Below are positions 53,080-63,800 of a stretch of DNA of 64,000 nucleotides, in pieces. Position 1 is the first letter of the stretch. Each line of letters starts with the position of its first letter. This DNA is from Ramlibacter sp. (GTDB taxonomy: Bacteria > Pseudomonadota > Gammaproteobacteria > Burkholderiales > Burkholderiaceae_C), in assembly GCA_021323335.1 (NCBI GenBank), contig JAJTCN010000001.1:124001-188000 (forward strand), read 5' to 3'. The notes beneath the pieces are model-generated. The model was not told where the DNA came from and ran no database searches. It was given only the letters and a program-made list of their open reading frames with translations. Made by a program: the position numbers and the translations under genes.

Positions 53080-53532
53080 TCAGGTGCTCGCACGCCGGGC
53101 CAGCGCCTGGTCCAGCGATGCGCGGCCGGCTCCGCTGACCACGAGCGCGACGGTGATGGCCAGCAGCGCCAGGGCGAACTCGTAGCCGTTGTTGGCCATG
53201 AACAGGCCCTTGTCGATGTGCGCGCTGAAGATGGCCACGACCATCGCAAAGGCCAGCGCGGCGGCAGCGGGCCGCACCAGCAGGCCGGCGACCAGCGCCA
53301 GGCCGCCGAAGAATTCGGCGCTGCCGGCCAGCAAGGCCATCAGGTAGCCCGGCGCCAGGCCGATGGAGGCCATCCACTGGCCGGTGCCTTCGAGGCCGTA
53401 GCCGCCGAACCAGCCGAACAGCTTCTGCGCACCGTGCGCGGCGAAGATGATGCCCACCGGGATGCGCAGGGCCAGGGTGCCCCAGCCGGCGTCCGTGGCC
53501 AGCACGCGGTCGATGAAAGTCGTGTTGCTCAT
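53080..53532 (-). CDS. DoxX-family membrane protein
   Basis: 150 residues with four hydrophobic helices (WGTLALRIPVGIIFAAHGAQ, YLMALLAGSAEFFGGLALVA, AALAFAMVVAIFSAHIDKG, FALALLAITVALVVSGAGRA). HGAQKLFGWFGGYGL and AEFFGGLAL are classic DoxX marks. It is an inner-membrane protein associated with redox or sulfur-stress functions in other bacteria. It lies upstream of pirin on the same strand. Confidence 0.9.
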   Translation of the reverse strand: MSNTTFIDRVLATDAGWGTLALRIPVGIIFAAHGAQKLFGWFGGYGLEGTGQWMASIGLAPGYLMALLAGSAEFFGGLALVAGLLVRPAAAALAFAMVVAIFSAHIDKGLFMANNGYEFALALLAITVALVVSGAGRASLDQALARRAST

Positions 53533-53573
53533 GAAAAGTCTCCTCGGTCTTGCGGATCCAGGTGGGGCGGCGC

Positions 53574-53924
53574 TCAGCGAACGGCCGCCACGGAAGCGAA
53601 CGTCTCGCCGGCGGCAGCCGGGCGGCCCGACAGGTAGCCCGAGCCACTGTCTTCGCCGGTGAAGGCGTTGACCACTTCGCGAGCCTGGACGTACTCGGCG
53701 GAGACCTGCGCCCGCGTGCGGTCGCTGCGGAACTGGGCCAGCGGGTTGTAGCTGGTGGACCAGGGGTTGATGCTGGGGGCCACGCCACGAGCGACCTGCG
53801 ACTGCACGACGACGCGCTGCGCGGTCGACACGAAGGGCGTGTTGTATTCGGTGTAGCTCTCGGCGGAGACGGAAGCGGCGGCAGCGGTGATGGAGAGGCC
53901 GACGATCAGGGTCTTGCGGTTCAT
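53574..53924 (-). CDS. Small secreted protein, paralogue of the one at 33050
   Basis: 116 residues. The signal peptide NRKTLIVGLSITAAAASVSA is followed by NTPFVSTAQRVVVQSQVARG, NPWSTSYNPLAQFRSDRT and AQVSAEYVQAREVVNAFTGE, ending in DSGSGYLSG. The block order is the same as in the protein at 33050-33409. It is probably periplasmic; the function is unknown. It is divergent from the LysR gene across a region with a perfect AGCCAAT/ATTGGCT palindrome. Confidence 0.7.
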   Translation of the reverse strand: MNRKTLIVGLSITAAAASVSAESYTEYNTPFVSTAQRVVVQSQVARGVAPSINPWSTSYNPLAQFRSDRTRAQVSAEYVQAREVVNAFTGEDSGSGYLSGRPAAAGETFASVAAVR

Positions 53925-53978
53925 GGTGATTCCTTGCTTGGGTTTGGAGTTCGGTGCAGCGGGTTGCTGCATCCGTGT

Positions 53979-53994
53979 AGCCAATGTATTGGCT
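53979..53994. promoter_or_regulatory. 16-base palindrome in the secreted-protein/LysR divergent region
   Basis: Seven-base arms AGCCAAT and ATTGGCT are separated by GT. It lies 55 bases from the small secreted protein start and 79 bases from the LysR start. A LysR-type binding site is plausible given the adjacent regulator. Confidence 0.45.
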
Positions 53995-54072
53995 TTGAAC
54001 CAGCAGATAAACGCCTCGTTGATTGACTTACTGTCACTGATTGATGAACAATCGACCCCAAGGAGCTCCGCG

Positions 54073-54999
54073 ATGGACCGATTCCAGGAGATGCGCGTGT
54101 TCACGGCCGTCGTCGACGCGGGCAGCTTCGTGGGCGCCGCGGACGCGCTGGACGTGTCCAAGGCCGCGGTGTCCCGGATCGTGTCCGAGCTGGAAGCGCG
54201 TCTTGGCGTGCGCCTGCTTCACCGCACCACGCGCAGGCTGTCGCTCACCGCCGATGGCGACGTGTTCGTGCTGCGTTGCCGCGAACTGCTGGCCGGGGTC
54301 GAGGAGGCCGAGGCCGAGATCACGCAGCGCAGCGGGCAGGCCGTGGGCCTGCTGAAGGTGAGCGCGCCTTTCTCGTTCGGCGTGCTGCGGCTGGGCCCGC
54401 TGTGGGGCGACTTCCTTGCCGCCCACCCGAAGATCGAGATGGAAATCACCTTGTCGGACCGCTTCGTCGACCTGGTGGACGAGGGCTTCGACCTGGCGGT
54501 GCGCATCGCGCGGCTGGAGAGTTCCTCGCTCGTCAGCCGGCGCCTGTCATCGACGCGGCTGGTGTTGTGCGCATCGCCGCGCTACCTCAAGGCGCATGGC
54601 AAGCCGAAGCATCCGTCGGAGTTGGCCGACCATTCCGTGCTGGCCTACAACCTGCTCGCCGCCGGCGACACCTGGCAGTTCGACGGGCCCGAGGGGCCGA
54701 TGTCGGTGAAGGTGCATCCGAGGATGCGCACCAACAGCGGCGACACCTGCCGCGCCGTCGCGGTCTCCGGCCGCGGCATCGTGCTGCAGCCCTCGTTCCT
54801 GGTGGAGGACGACCTGCGCGCCGGCACGCTGGTGGAACTGATGCCGCAGTACAAGTCGCCCGAGCTGGGGGTGTACGCGGTGTACCCCTCGCGCAAGCAC
54901 CTGCTGCCCAAGGTGCGGCTGCTGATCGACTACCTGGCCGCGGCGCTCGCGCGCGAGGGCGGGACGAAGGGCGTCAGTCCTTCGCCCGCTGCACGCTGA
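54073..54999 (+). CDS. LysR-family transcriptional regulator
   Basis: 308 residues, ATG with AGGAG 7 bases upstream. The DNA-binding domain is MRVFTAVVDAGSFVGAADAL, then DVSKAAVSRIVSELEARLGV and LLHRTTRRLSLTADGDVF. The effector domain contains LGPLWGDFLAAHPKIEMEIT and DEGFDLAVRIARLESSSLVS, the pattern of the CrgA/DmlR/AaeR group. It is divergent from the small secreted protein. Its 3' end overlaps the convergent RlpA gene by 26 bases. Confidence 0.92.
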   Translation: MDRFQEMRVFTAVVDAGSFVGAADALDVSKAAVSRIVSELEARLGVRLLHRTTRRLSLTADGDVFVLRCRELLAGVEEAEAEITQRSGQAVGLLKVSAPFSFGVLRLGPLWGDFLAAHPKIEMEITLSDRFVDLVDEGFDLAVRIARLESSSLVSRRLSSTRLVLCASPRYLKAHGKPKHPSELADHSVLAYNLLAAGDTWQFDGPEGPMSVKVHPRMRTNSGDTCRAVAVSGRGIVLQPSFLVEDDLRAGTLVELMPQYKSPELGVYAVYPSRKHLLPKVRLLIDYLAAALAREGGTKGVSPSPAAR

Positions 55000-55390
55000 T
55001 CACCACGGGCTTGGTGCCCGTGCGCGCCTCGATCAGGCCGAGCGCCTGTGCGGCGCCCCGGCTCAGGTCGATGACTCGCTTCTTGATGAAGGGACCGCGG
55101 TCGTTGATCCGGACGTCCACGGTTCGCCCGTTGACCAGGCTGCGCACGCGCACGATCGTGCCGAACGGCAGCGTGGGATGCGCGGCGGTGAGCTGGTGCA
55201 TGTCGTATTTCTCGCCGCTGGCGGTGCGGCGGCCGTGAAAGCGCGGCCCGTACCAGGACGCCAGGCCGCGGCCGACCTCCCGCTGCGCCGCCTGCGCCTT
55301 CGTCTCGACAGCGTCATCGCGCCCCCGGTCCTCCTGCGCCGCGACAGCGGTGCAGGAAAGCGCGAGGGCGGCGGCGAGCACCAGGTTCAT
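54974..55390 (-). CDS. RlpA-like septal ring lytic transglycosylase domain protein
   Basis: 138 residues. A signal peptide (NLVLAAALALSCTAVAAQE) is followed by the double-psi beta-barrel GLASWYGPRFHGRRTASGEK, HPTLPFGTIVRVRSLVNGRT and VRINDRGPFIKKRVIDLSRG. These include the catalytic-type Glu and His-Asp positions of RlpA. No SPOR domain is present, so it is a short member. It should act on peptidoglycan glycan strands in the periplasm. It ends inside the 3' end of the LysR gene. Confidence 0.88.
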   Translation of the reverse strand: MNLVLAAALALSCTAVAAQEDRGRDDAVETKAQAAQREVGRGLASWYGPRFHGRRTASGEKYDMHQLTAAHPTLPFGTIVRVRSLVNGRTVDVRINDRGPFIKKRVIDLSRGAAQALGLIEARTGTKPVVISVQRAKD

Positions 55391-55407
55391 CGACCCGATG
55401 TTACCCC

Positions 55408-55842
55408 TCAAGACTTCTTCGCTTCGCCGGTCTTGGTCCTGGCCTGCTTGGCATCGGCCTTGACCTTGTCGTAGGCGACCTTGGCGTCCTTCTTGCAGGT
55501 CGCGACGGCGGCGCCCTGGAGGTCTTCGCATTTCTCCTTGGCCACCTCGTACTCGCCTTCGGCCTTCATCAGGGCCACTTTCTCGGTGGCGCGGGCATCC
55601 GGGCGGTTCTGCGCATCGAGTTCGGCCTTGGCGATCTTCTCCTTGGCCTTGGCTTCGGCCTGGCAGACGTCCTTGGCGTTGTCCTTCATGGCGTCGCAGG
55701 CCTTCTTGTCGCTCTTGGCCTGCGCCTCGATCTTGTCCTTGGCGGACTTGTAGGCGGCCTTGTCCATGGTGTCGGCGGCGTAGGCGCCCCCGGCGAAGGT
55801 GGCGCACAGGGCGGCGGTGATGGCGATCAGCTGGTTTTTCAT
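55408..55842 (-). CDS. Secreted lysine-rich helical protein
   Basis: 144 residues, ATG with an AAGGAAA site. The signal peptide MKNQLIAITAALCATFAGGA is followed by a highly charged, Ala/Lys-rich helical protein with repeated AKxK and four Cys (KKACDAMKDNAKDVCQAEAK, KEKCEDLQGAAVATCKKDAK). The two Cys pairs suggest two small disulfide hairpins. This build is common for small periplasmic stress proteins of Comamonadaceae, without a known function. It is 17 bases upstream of the RlpA gene on the same strand. Confidence 0.7.
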   Translation of the reverse strand: MKNQLIAITAALCATFAGGAYAADTMDKAAYKSAKDKIEAQAKSDKKACDAMKDNAKDVCQAEAKAKEKIAKAELDAQNRPDARATEKVALMKAEGEYEVAKEKCEDLQGAAVATCKKDAKVAYDKVKADAKQARTKTGEAKKS

Positions 55843-55948
55843 GGAGTTTTCCTTTCGCGATGGTCGGTAGCTCCAGCATTCGCCAGCCATGGCGTGCCGG
55901 CCGTCAGCGCGATCCTGCGCGAGGTGTCGGAGGACGACTACACGGTGT

Positions 55949-57265
<1,317 letters not shown>

Positions 57266-57551
57266 GGAGTGGGCATGGGCAGCTGCGGAAGTCCGCGGCT
57301 GCAGATCAGGTTGCCAGGAAGGGGACCGGGTCGGTCCCCGCGCATCGAACAACACGCCAGGGTCCTGATGACCCATGGCGCCCTGCGAGCGGCCATTCTA
57401 GGAAAGCCCAGCTGAAATCCTCCTGATCAGCCAGGCCCGTAATGCAACAAGGTTGGGAAATCAAGACCTTTTTGTTTGCTGGTGCGAGCATCTGTCAATG
57501 GCTGAGATACCTTATAGTCGCGCCAAACCCATCACCGAGGAGGGGCTTTCC

Positions 57552-58928
57552 GTGCTGCATTCGTCCGGATCGAAGTCGGGCCGTCTTGCCGCGGCCGCCC
57601 TCCTGGGTGGCCTGGCTGCGGCGGCCGCGCATGCACAGGTGGACCCCACGGGCGCTTCGCGCCAGGCCGAGGACACCTTCCGCCAGTCGATGCTGCAGCC
57701 GCAGGACACCGCGCTGCTCGTGAAGCACGCGCGGGCGCTGGCGGCGGAGGGCAACTTCGAAGGCGGCATCGCGGCGCTGGAGCGGCTGCTGCTCGAACCC
57801 AGCGCGCACCCGGCCCTCGTGCTCGAGGTGGCCCAGTACTACTGGCGCCTGGGCTCCTACGGCATGTCGGAGCAACTGCTGCAGCGGGCGCTGGCCGATG
57901 CCCGGCTGACGGCAGACCAGCGCATCGCCGCCGAAACGCTGCTGCGCGAGGTGCGCAAGCGCAACCAGGCCAATCGGTTCACCGGCAGCGCCGTCTTCGG
58001 GCTGCGCCACCAGACCAATCCGGCCTACCGCACGTACGAGACCCAGGTGCTCGCCGGCGGCGTCCCCGTCGCGCCCGCCGCCAACCAGCGTCCCGGTTCC
58101 GACTGGGACATGAGCCTCGGCATCCAGGCCCGGCACGAGTACGACCTGGACCTGCAGAACTCCGCCACCATCGACAGCACGCTGGTGGCCTACCTGGTCG
58201 ACTACCACTCGGCCAGCGGCAGCACGCTGGTGGCCAATCCCAGCGAACCCTACGACCTAGGCCTGCTCGACGCTACCATCGGCCTGCGCTTCAAGCCGTC
58301 GCCCGGCGGCGCGCCGAAACTGACCTTGCGGCCGCACGTGGCGCTGACCTACCTGGCGGCGCAGTGGCACAGCTACCTGCGCAACGCCGGCGTCGGCCTC
58401 GATGTCGGCTACGACCCGGGCGACGTCACCAAGCTCCTGCTCACCGTCGACAGCGTCAAGCGCGACTTCGCCGACCGCATCGACGTGCCCACGGCCAGCA
58501 CGCTCGATGGCCGCCTGACCAGCCTGCGCCTGCGCGGCGTGCACGAGTGGCGGCCGCGCCACTGGATCACGGGCGAGTACGCGCATCGCCGCAACAGCAC
58601 CGGCGCCGACTTCTACGACTACGACAGCGACGAAGTGCGCGTGGCCTACACCATCGCCTACCCCTCGCCGCTGCGCGGCCTGGGCGCCTGGAGCTCGACG
58701 CTGTGGGCCGGCTACGTGCAGCGCGGCTACGACGCCGCCGATCCCGCCATCTCGGCCGGCACCGTGCGCAAGGACACCGAGCGGCGCATCGGGCTGCAGC
58801 AGATCGTCGGTTTCGCCGACCAGTGGTCGCTGGTGCTGGCCCTGGAGCACGTCCGCCTCGGCTCGAACCTGCCGAACTTCCGCATCCGCAACACGTCGGT
58901 CTTCGCCGGCGTGAGCCGCGCCTTCTGA
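57552..58928 (+). CDS. TPR plus outer-membrane beta-barrel protein (Slam/DUF560-like)
   Basis: 458 residues from a GTG with GAGGAGG upstream. The signal LAAAALLGGLAAAAAHAQ is followed by an N-terminal TPR-like region (LVKHARALAAEGNFEGGIAA, LRLGSYGMSEQLLQRALADA-like). The C-terminal about 300 residues form amphipathic strands ending in the OmpA-type final Phe (NTSVFAGVSRAF). Length and order fit the surface lipoprotein assembly modifier group. It is the first gene of the rightward run with FecR, GT4 and TPR/GT41 genes. An in-frame ATG at 57498 exists but lies over a TATAGT-like -10 element. Confidence 0.78.
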   Translation: MLHSSGSKSGRLAAAALLGGLAAAAAHAQVDPTGASRQAEDTFRQSMLQPQDTALLVKHARALAAEGNFEGGIAALERLLLEPSAHPALVLEVAQYYWRLGSYGMSEQLLQRALADARLTADQRIAAETLLREVRKRNQANRFTGSAVFGLRHQTNPAYRTYETQVLAGGVPVAPAANQRPGSDWDMSLGIQARHEYDLDLQNSATIDSTLVAYLVDYHSASGSTLVANPSEPYDLGLLDATIGLRFKPSPGGAPKLTLRPHVALTYLAAQWHSYLRNAGVGLDVGYDPGDVTKLLLTVDSVKRDFADRIDVPTASTLDGRLTSLRLRGVHEWRPRHWITGEYAHRRNSTGADFYDYDSDEVRVAYTIAYPSPLRGLGAWSSTLWAGYVQRGYDAADPAISAGTVRKDTERRIGLQQIVGFADQWSLVLALEHVRLGSNLPNFRIRNTSVFAGVSRAF

Positions 58929-58974
58929 AGCCGCACGCCATGCCCGCATGCCGCATGACCCGCAGGAGTGACGA

Positions 58975-59763
58975 ATGAGTCCGCCCCCCAAGAACGACTG
59001 GTGGCTCGCCGCCGCCCTGAGCAGCGCCGCCGTCCCCGGCGCCCTGGCGCAGCAGGCCCCCGTGGCGCGTCCCGAGGCGGTGGTGACCACGGTCGCCCGC
59101 CCCGGCGCGGCGCAACCCGGCGTGCGCCACACGCAGATCGCGGCGAACGCCGTGCAGGGACAACGCCTCGTCACCGATGGCCAGACCGCCATCCACGTGC
59201 TGTTCGCCGACCAGTCGGCCCTTACCGTCGGGCCGAACTCCGAAGTGCTGGTGCAGCAATACCGCTTCGACGAAAAGGCGCGCGACGGCCGCATCCTGGT
59301 GCAGATCACCAAGGGCTTCCTGCGCATGGTGGGCGGCGCGATCAGCAAGCGCAACCCCGTGACCGTGGTGACGCCCACCGCCACCATCGGCATCCGCGGC
59401 GGCATTTCGATCGTGCGGGCCGAGGGCGACACCACCGACGCCGCTTTCCTGTTCGGTGACGAACTGTCGATGGAGCACTTGGGAAATCGCGCTTCCGTGT
59501 ACCGCCCGGGTTTCGGCCTGTCGGCCGGCCCTTCGGGAATGTCCCAACCCAGCCGCGACGTGTTCGAGCGGACCGTGAGCGCGTCGATGATGGGGATGAT
59601 GCCGTCGGGGCCGAGCGGGCTGGTCGACTCTTCCGGCCTCATCGGAGTCGTGCCGGTCATCGATCTCGTCATCAACCCGGTGATCAATATTTTCGACGGT
59701 GATGTCACGCCGCCGGACATTCTTCAACTGCTCGATACCCCCGGGCCCGGAAACCAGTCCTAG
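58975..59763 (+). CDS. FecR-domain secreted protein
   Basis: 262 residues. The N-terminal hydrophobic segment and AQQ cleavage region (LAAALSSAAVPGALAQQ) suggest export. The FecR domain reads AIHVLFADQSALTVGPNSEV, VQITKGFLRMVGGAISKRNP and VVTPTATIGIRGGISIVRA, the pattern of the FecR beta-sandwich repeat unit. The C-terminal part ends in a hydrophobic, low-complexity stretch. It has no transmembrane anchor for sigma-factor signalling and no FecI-like partner. In this arrangement (beta-barrel, FecR, glycosyltransferases) it may instead be a surface-protein companion. Confidence 0.82.
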   Translation: MSPPPKNDWWLAAALSSAAVPGALAQQAPVARPEAVVTTVARPGAAQPGVRHTQIAANAVQGQRLVTDGQTAIHVLFADQSALTVGPNSEVLVQQYRFDEKARDGRILVQITKGFLRMVGGAISKRNPVTVVTPTATIGIRGGISIVRAEGDTTDAAFLFGDELSMEHLGNRASVYRPGFGLSAGPSGMSQPSRDVFERTVSASMMGMMPSGPSGLVDSSGLIGVVPVIDLVINPVINIFDGDVTPPDILQLLDTPGPGNQS

Positions 59764-59813
59764 ACCCGGAGCCAGGCGCGTCGGCGGTTCCCTGCGCCGC
59801 CACGCCGCGATCG

Positions 59814-60845
59814 ATGCGCGTCCTCTTCGTCTCCGACCATCCGCACCTGCCCCAGGTCCGCGGGGGACTGCAGACCACCACCCACGACCTGTGCCTGGCC
59901 TTGCGGCAGGTGGGCGCCGAAGCGGCGGTGCTTTGCGGCCGCTCCGACCAGGACGCCGCGTCGGCGGTCGCCGATGCAGTGGATACCGACGGCTCCCTCG
60001 GCTACCCCGTGATGCGCGCGTCGGCCCCGCAGGATGCGCTGGCGGGCGTGGCGCAGGCGTGGAATGCCGGCGTGGTGGTGGTGCAGAGCGGCACCGCGCT
60101 CGCACCGATGGTGGCCGCCAGCCTGCGCAGCGGCCGGCCCACCGCGGTCTACCTGCACAACGTCGAGATCCACCAGGTGCGCGGCCACCTCGTGGCCGAC
60201 CCATCGCTTCTGTACCTCGCCAACTCGGACTTCACCGCGCAGCGCTGGCGCGCGCTCTGCGGCCTGCACTGCACGGTGGTGCCTCCCCTGGTGCGCGCGG
60301 ACGCCTATCGCGCCGGGCGCACGGGCGACAGCGTTCTCTTCGTGAACCCGGTGCCCGTCAAGGGCGTCGAGCTGATGTTCGCGCTGGCGGCACGCTGCCA
60401 GGACCTGCCTTTCCTGGTGCTCGAAAGCTGGCAGCTGCAGGCGCCTTTTCGCGCGCATTGCCGGCGCCGCGCGCAACAGCTGGGCAACATCACCTGGCGC
60501 GAACCCACGGACGACATGCGCGCGGTCTATGCGCAAGCGCGCATGCTGCTGATGCCGTCGGTGTGGGAAGAGGCCTTCGGCCGCACGGTGATCGAAGCGC
60601 AGCTGAATGGACTGCCGGTGCTGGCCAGCAACCGCGGCGCCTTGCCGCAACTGGTGGGCGACGCAGGCATCACGCTCGACCCGCATGCGCCCATCGCGAC
60701 ATGGGGGGACGCATTGCGACGCCTGTACGCCGCCGACGCGCCGTGGCGCGCCGCGTCGCGCGCGCAAGGTGAAGCCTACGCCGCCTCGGCCCCCATGATC
60801 GTGGCCGACTTCGTCAGCCTGCTCGCCGCCCATGCGGCCCGCTGA
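59814..60845 (+). CDS. GT4-family glycosyltransferase
   Basis: 343 residues. It starts MRVLFVSDHPHLPQVRGGLQ, the usual GT-B acceptor domain. The C-terminal donor domain has LFVNPVPVKGVELMFALAAR and the E(x7)E motif PSVWEEAFGRTVIEAQLNGL followed by PVLASNRGALPQLVGDAG. There is no signal peptide, so it is cytoplasmic and uses a nucleotide sugar. It follows the FecR gene by 50 bases and overlaps the TPR/GT41 gene by 14 bases. Its likely role is protein or surface-polymer glycosylation together with that gene. Confidence 0.88.
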   Translation: MRVLFVSDHPHLPQVRGGLQTTTHDLCLALRQVGAEAAVLCGRSDQDAASAVADAVDTDGSLGYPVMRASAPQDALAGVAQAWNAGVVVVQSGTALAPMVAASLRSGRPTAVYLHNVEIHQVRGHLVADPSLLYLANSDFTAQRWRALCGLHCTVVPPLVRADAYRAGRTGDSVLFVNPVPVKGVELMFALAARCQDLPFLVLESWQLQAPFRAHCRRRAQQLGNITWREPTDDMRAVYAQARMLLMPSVWEEAFGRTVIEAQLNGLPVLASNRGALPQLVGDAGITLDPHAPIATWGDALRRLYAADAPWRAASRAQGEAYAASAPMIVADFVSLLAAHAAR

Positions 60846-63800
60846 CAACGCCGAAGCCCTGGCCCGGCAGGCCTGGGCCGCGTTCACCCGCGGCGACCTG
60901 GCCGAAGCGTGTCGCTGCGCCGAGGCTGCGTCGACACCCGCCGAAGGGCCGGCCGGCGCGCGCGCGTCCCTCGGCTTCTTCCTGCTGCGCGCCGGCAAGC
61001 TCGCCGAGGCCGATGCCGTCCTCGCGGACGCCGTCGCCCGCTGGCCCGACTACGCGGCGACGCACTGGTACCTGGGCTTGCTGCGCAAGGCCCGGGGCGA
61101 CGACGCTTCGGCGGTCGCGTCCCTGCGCGAGGCGCTGGCGCTGGACGACAGCCTGGACGATTGCGCCTTCACGCTGGCCTGGCTCCTGCACGACCGCGGC
61201 GAACTCGCGGAAGCGGCGCGCTGGGCCGAGCGCACCTTCGCCGGCGGCGCCACCGCCGGGCGCGCGCTGCAATGGGGCTGGCTGCAGCAACGCCAGGGCC
61301 GGCTGCGTGGCGCCATCGGCACCTACCGGCAGGGCCTGGCGCTCGCGGCGCCCGGCGCGCCCGAGCACGCACGGCTTTGCGTGCACCTGGCGCAATGCCA
61401 GGCGGAGCTGGGTGAACTCGATGCCGCGCGTGCGACCGTTCAGGCCGGCCTCGCGGCCCATCCGGAGGACGAGCAGCTGCTGGTCGAACACGGCTGGCAG
61501 TTGCGGCGCGCCGGAGATCGCGCGACGGCGCGTGCCACCCTGCGCAGCCTGGCGCAGCGCGAGGTGCGGGACGCCCAGGCCTGGTACCTGCTGGGACTGC
61601 TCGAGCACGAGGGCGGCGACGCGCGCGCGGCCGACCGCGCGCTGGCGCGGGCGCATGAACTGCAGCCCGGGCATCCCGAGGCGATGCTGCTGCGCGCCCG
61701 CCTGCAGCGCGAATGGTCGCAGGGGGAGGGCGCCCGCTGGCTGGTGGACCAGGTGCTCTTCTTCCACCCCGGCCACCAGGGGGCGCAGGACCAGCTCGCG
61801 CAATTCGACCTGGATGCCGGCCGCACGCGCGAAGCCCGATCCTGGCTGGTGCCGCGGCTGCGCGGCGACGGCCGCACGGTCGACCGCTGGCGCCTGCTGG
61901 CCGCGGCCTGCGTGCAGCGGTCGCGGCCGCGCGCCGCGCTGCGGGCGCTGCGGCGCGCCTTGCGGCTGGATCCGGCCAACGCGGAAGCGCTGCGCGCGCT
62001 GGGCTGGATCGCGCTGCAACTCGGCGAGCGGGATGCCGCCGTCGATGCGGTGCGGCGGCTGCTGGTGGGCACGCCCGACCCGGCGGCGCAGGTGCAGGCC
62101 GCGTTCATCCTCGCGGAATGCGGCGCGCTGGCGGAAGCCGCCGGCTGGGCCGAGCGCGCCGTGTCCCAGTGGCCGCAATCGGCGGATGCCTGGCGCGCCC
62201 TGTCCAGCGTCCGGCAGCGCCAGGGCCGCACCGGCGAAGCCGAATCGGCCGTGCTGCAGGCGCTGCAACTGGCGCCGGACAGTGTGGACGCGCTGCGCCA
62301 ACTGGGCTGGGTGCTGCTGGCCGCCCGCCGCCCCGGCGAGGCGCAGTTCGCGTTTCGCCGGGCGCTCGCGTCGAGCCGGGACCCTGCGCTGGCGCAGCTT
62401 GAACTCGGTCGCGCGCTGCACGCGGGCGGTGAGCTTGCGCAGGCGCACGCCGCGATCCGCGACGCACTGGCCCGCCGCCCGGATTGGCCGCCGGCCCTGC
62501 TGCTGCGGGCCCGCCTGCTGTCGGAAGGCGAAGCGGCGGACCAGGCGCAAGCGGTCGAAATCTGCGAGGCGCTGCTGCGGCGCGGCGTGTTGCACTCGGA
62601 GGCGCTCCAGGTCCTGCTGGCGCTGGCGGCGGGCGGCGTCACTTCCGCGTGGGATGCCTGTGCGGCCGTGACGCCGGGCCGGTTGTCCGCCGGCTTGCGG
62701 GCGGCCATCGAAGCCGCCGTGCACACGCGGGGCTCCGCGCACCTGCTCGCCCTGGCGGCGCTCGCGCGCAGCGCCTTCGATGAAGATCCCTGGTTCGAGG
62801 CCGCGGCACTCTATGCAGCGTCCTTCGATGCCAGGCGCTCGGGCGCTTCGCTGGCCTTGCAGGCCCGCGATGCCTACCGCGCCCTGAAACTTCGCACCGG
62901 CCTCACGCGCCTGCAGCCGGGACCGCGGCCGGACCGCGCGGTGCGGCGCCCGCGCATCGCCTACGTCGCCGGCCAACTGCACCAGCCGCTGCTGCGGCGC
63001 GTGCTCGCCGCGCACGACCCCGGTGACGTCGACGTCTTCCTGTTCACCAGCCGGCCGGCGGGCGACCTGCCTTCGCACGTGCGCGTGCTGGCGCTCGACC
63101 CGCCGACGCTCGAAACCTCGTTCGCCGCCATCGGCATCGACGTCGCCATCGACGCGGGCGGCCTGCATCCCATGGAAGGGCAGGACCAGTTGCTCGCCGC
63201 GTATGCGCGCCGCATCGCTCCTTGCCAGGTCGGCTGGCTGGGTTGCTGGGGCACCAGCGGCGGCTTGTTCGACGTGCTGCTGGCGGATGCCGTGTCGGTG
63301 CCGGCGGACCATGAGCCGCTTTACGAAGAGCGGGTGGTGCGGCTGGCCGGCGGCCAGTGGTGCTGGGACCCTCCCGCCGGCGCGCCGGCCGTGGGCCCGT
63401 TGCCGGCCACGCTGCGCGGCGAGGTGAGCTTCGGCGTGGTGGCCCGGCCGCTGCGGCTGAACGATGCGTCGATCACGGCGTTCGCGCGCACGGTGGCCGC
63501 GGTGCCCGGCGCGCGCATCCGCTTCATCGGCCCGGTGGCGGACGACCGCGTCCTGTGCCGTTCGATCCTCGCGGCGATGGAGGACGCCGGCGTGGCCGCG
63601 CACCGCGTCGTCTTCGAACCCCGGCGAACGCCCGCCGCCTATCTGGCCTGGTGCGCGGAAGTGGACATCGTGCTCGATACCTTCCCCGGCAGCGGCGGCC
63701 TGAGCCTGCTGCACCCGCTGTGGATGGGCGTGCCGGTCGTGACGCTGGCGGGCGATCGCGCGGGCGCGCGCCAGGGCGCGTCGCTGCTGCACGCGATCGG

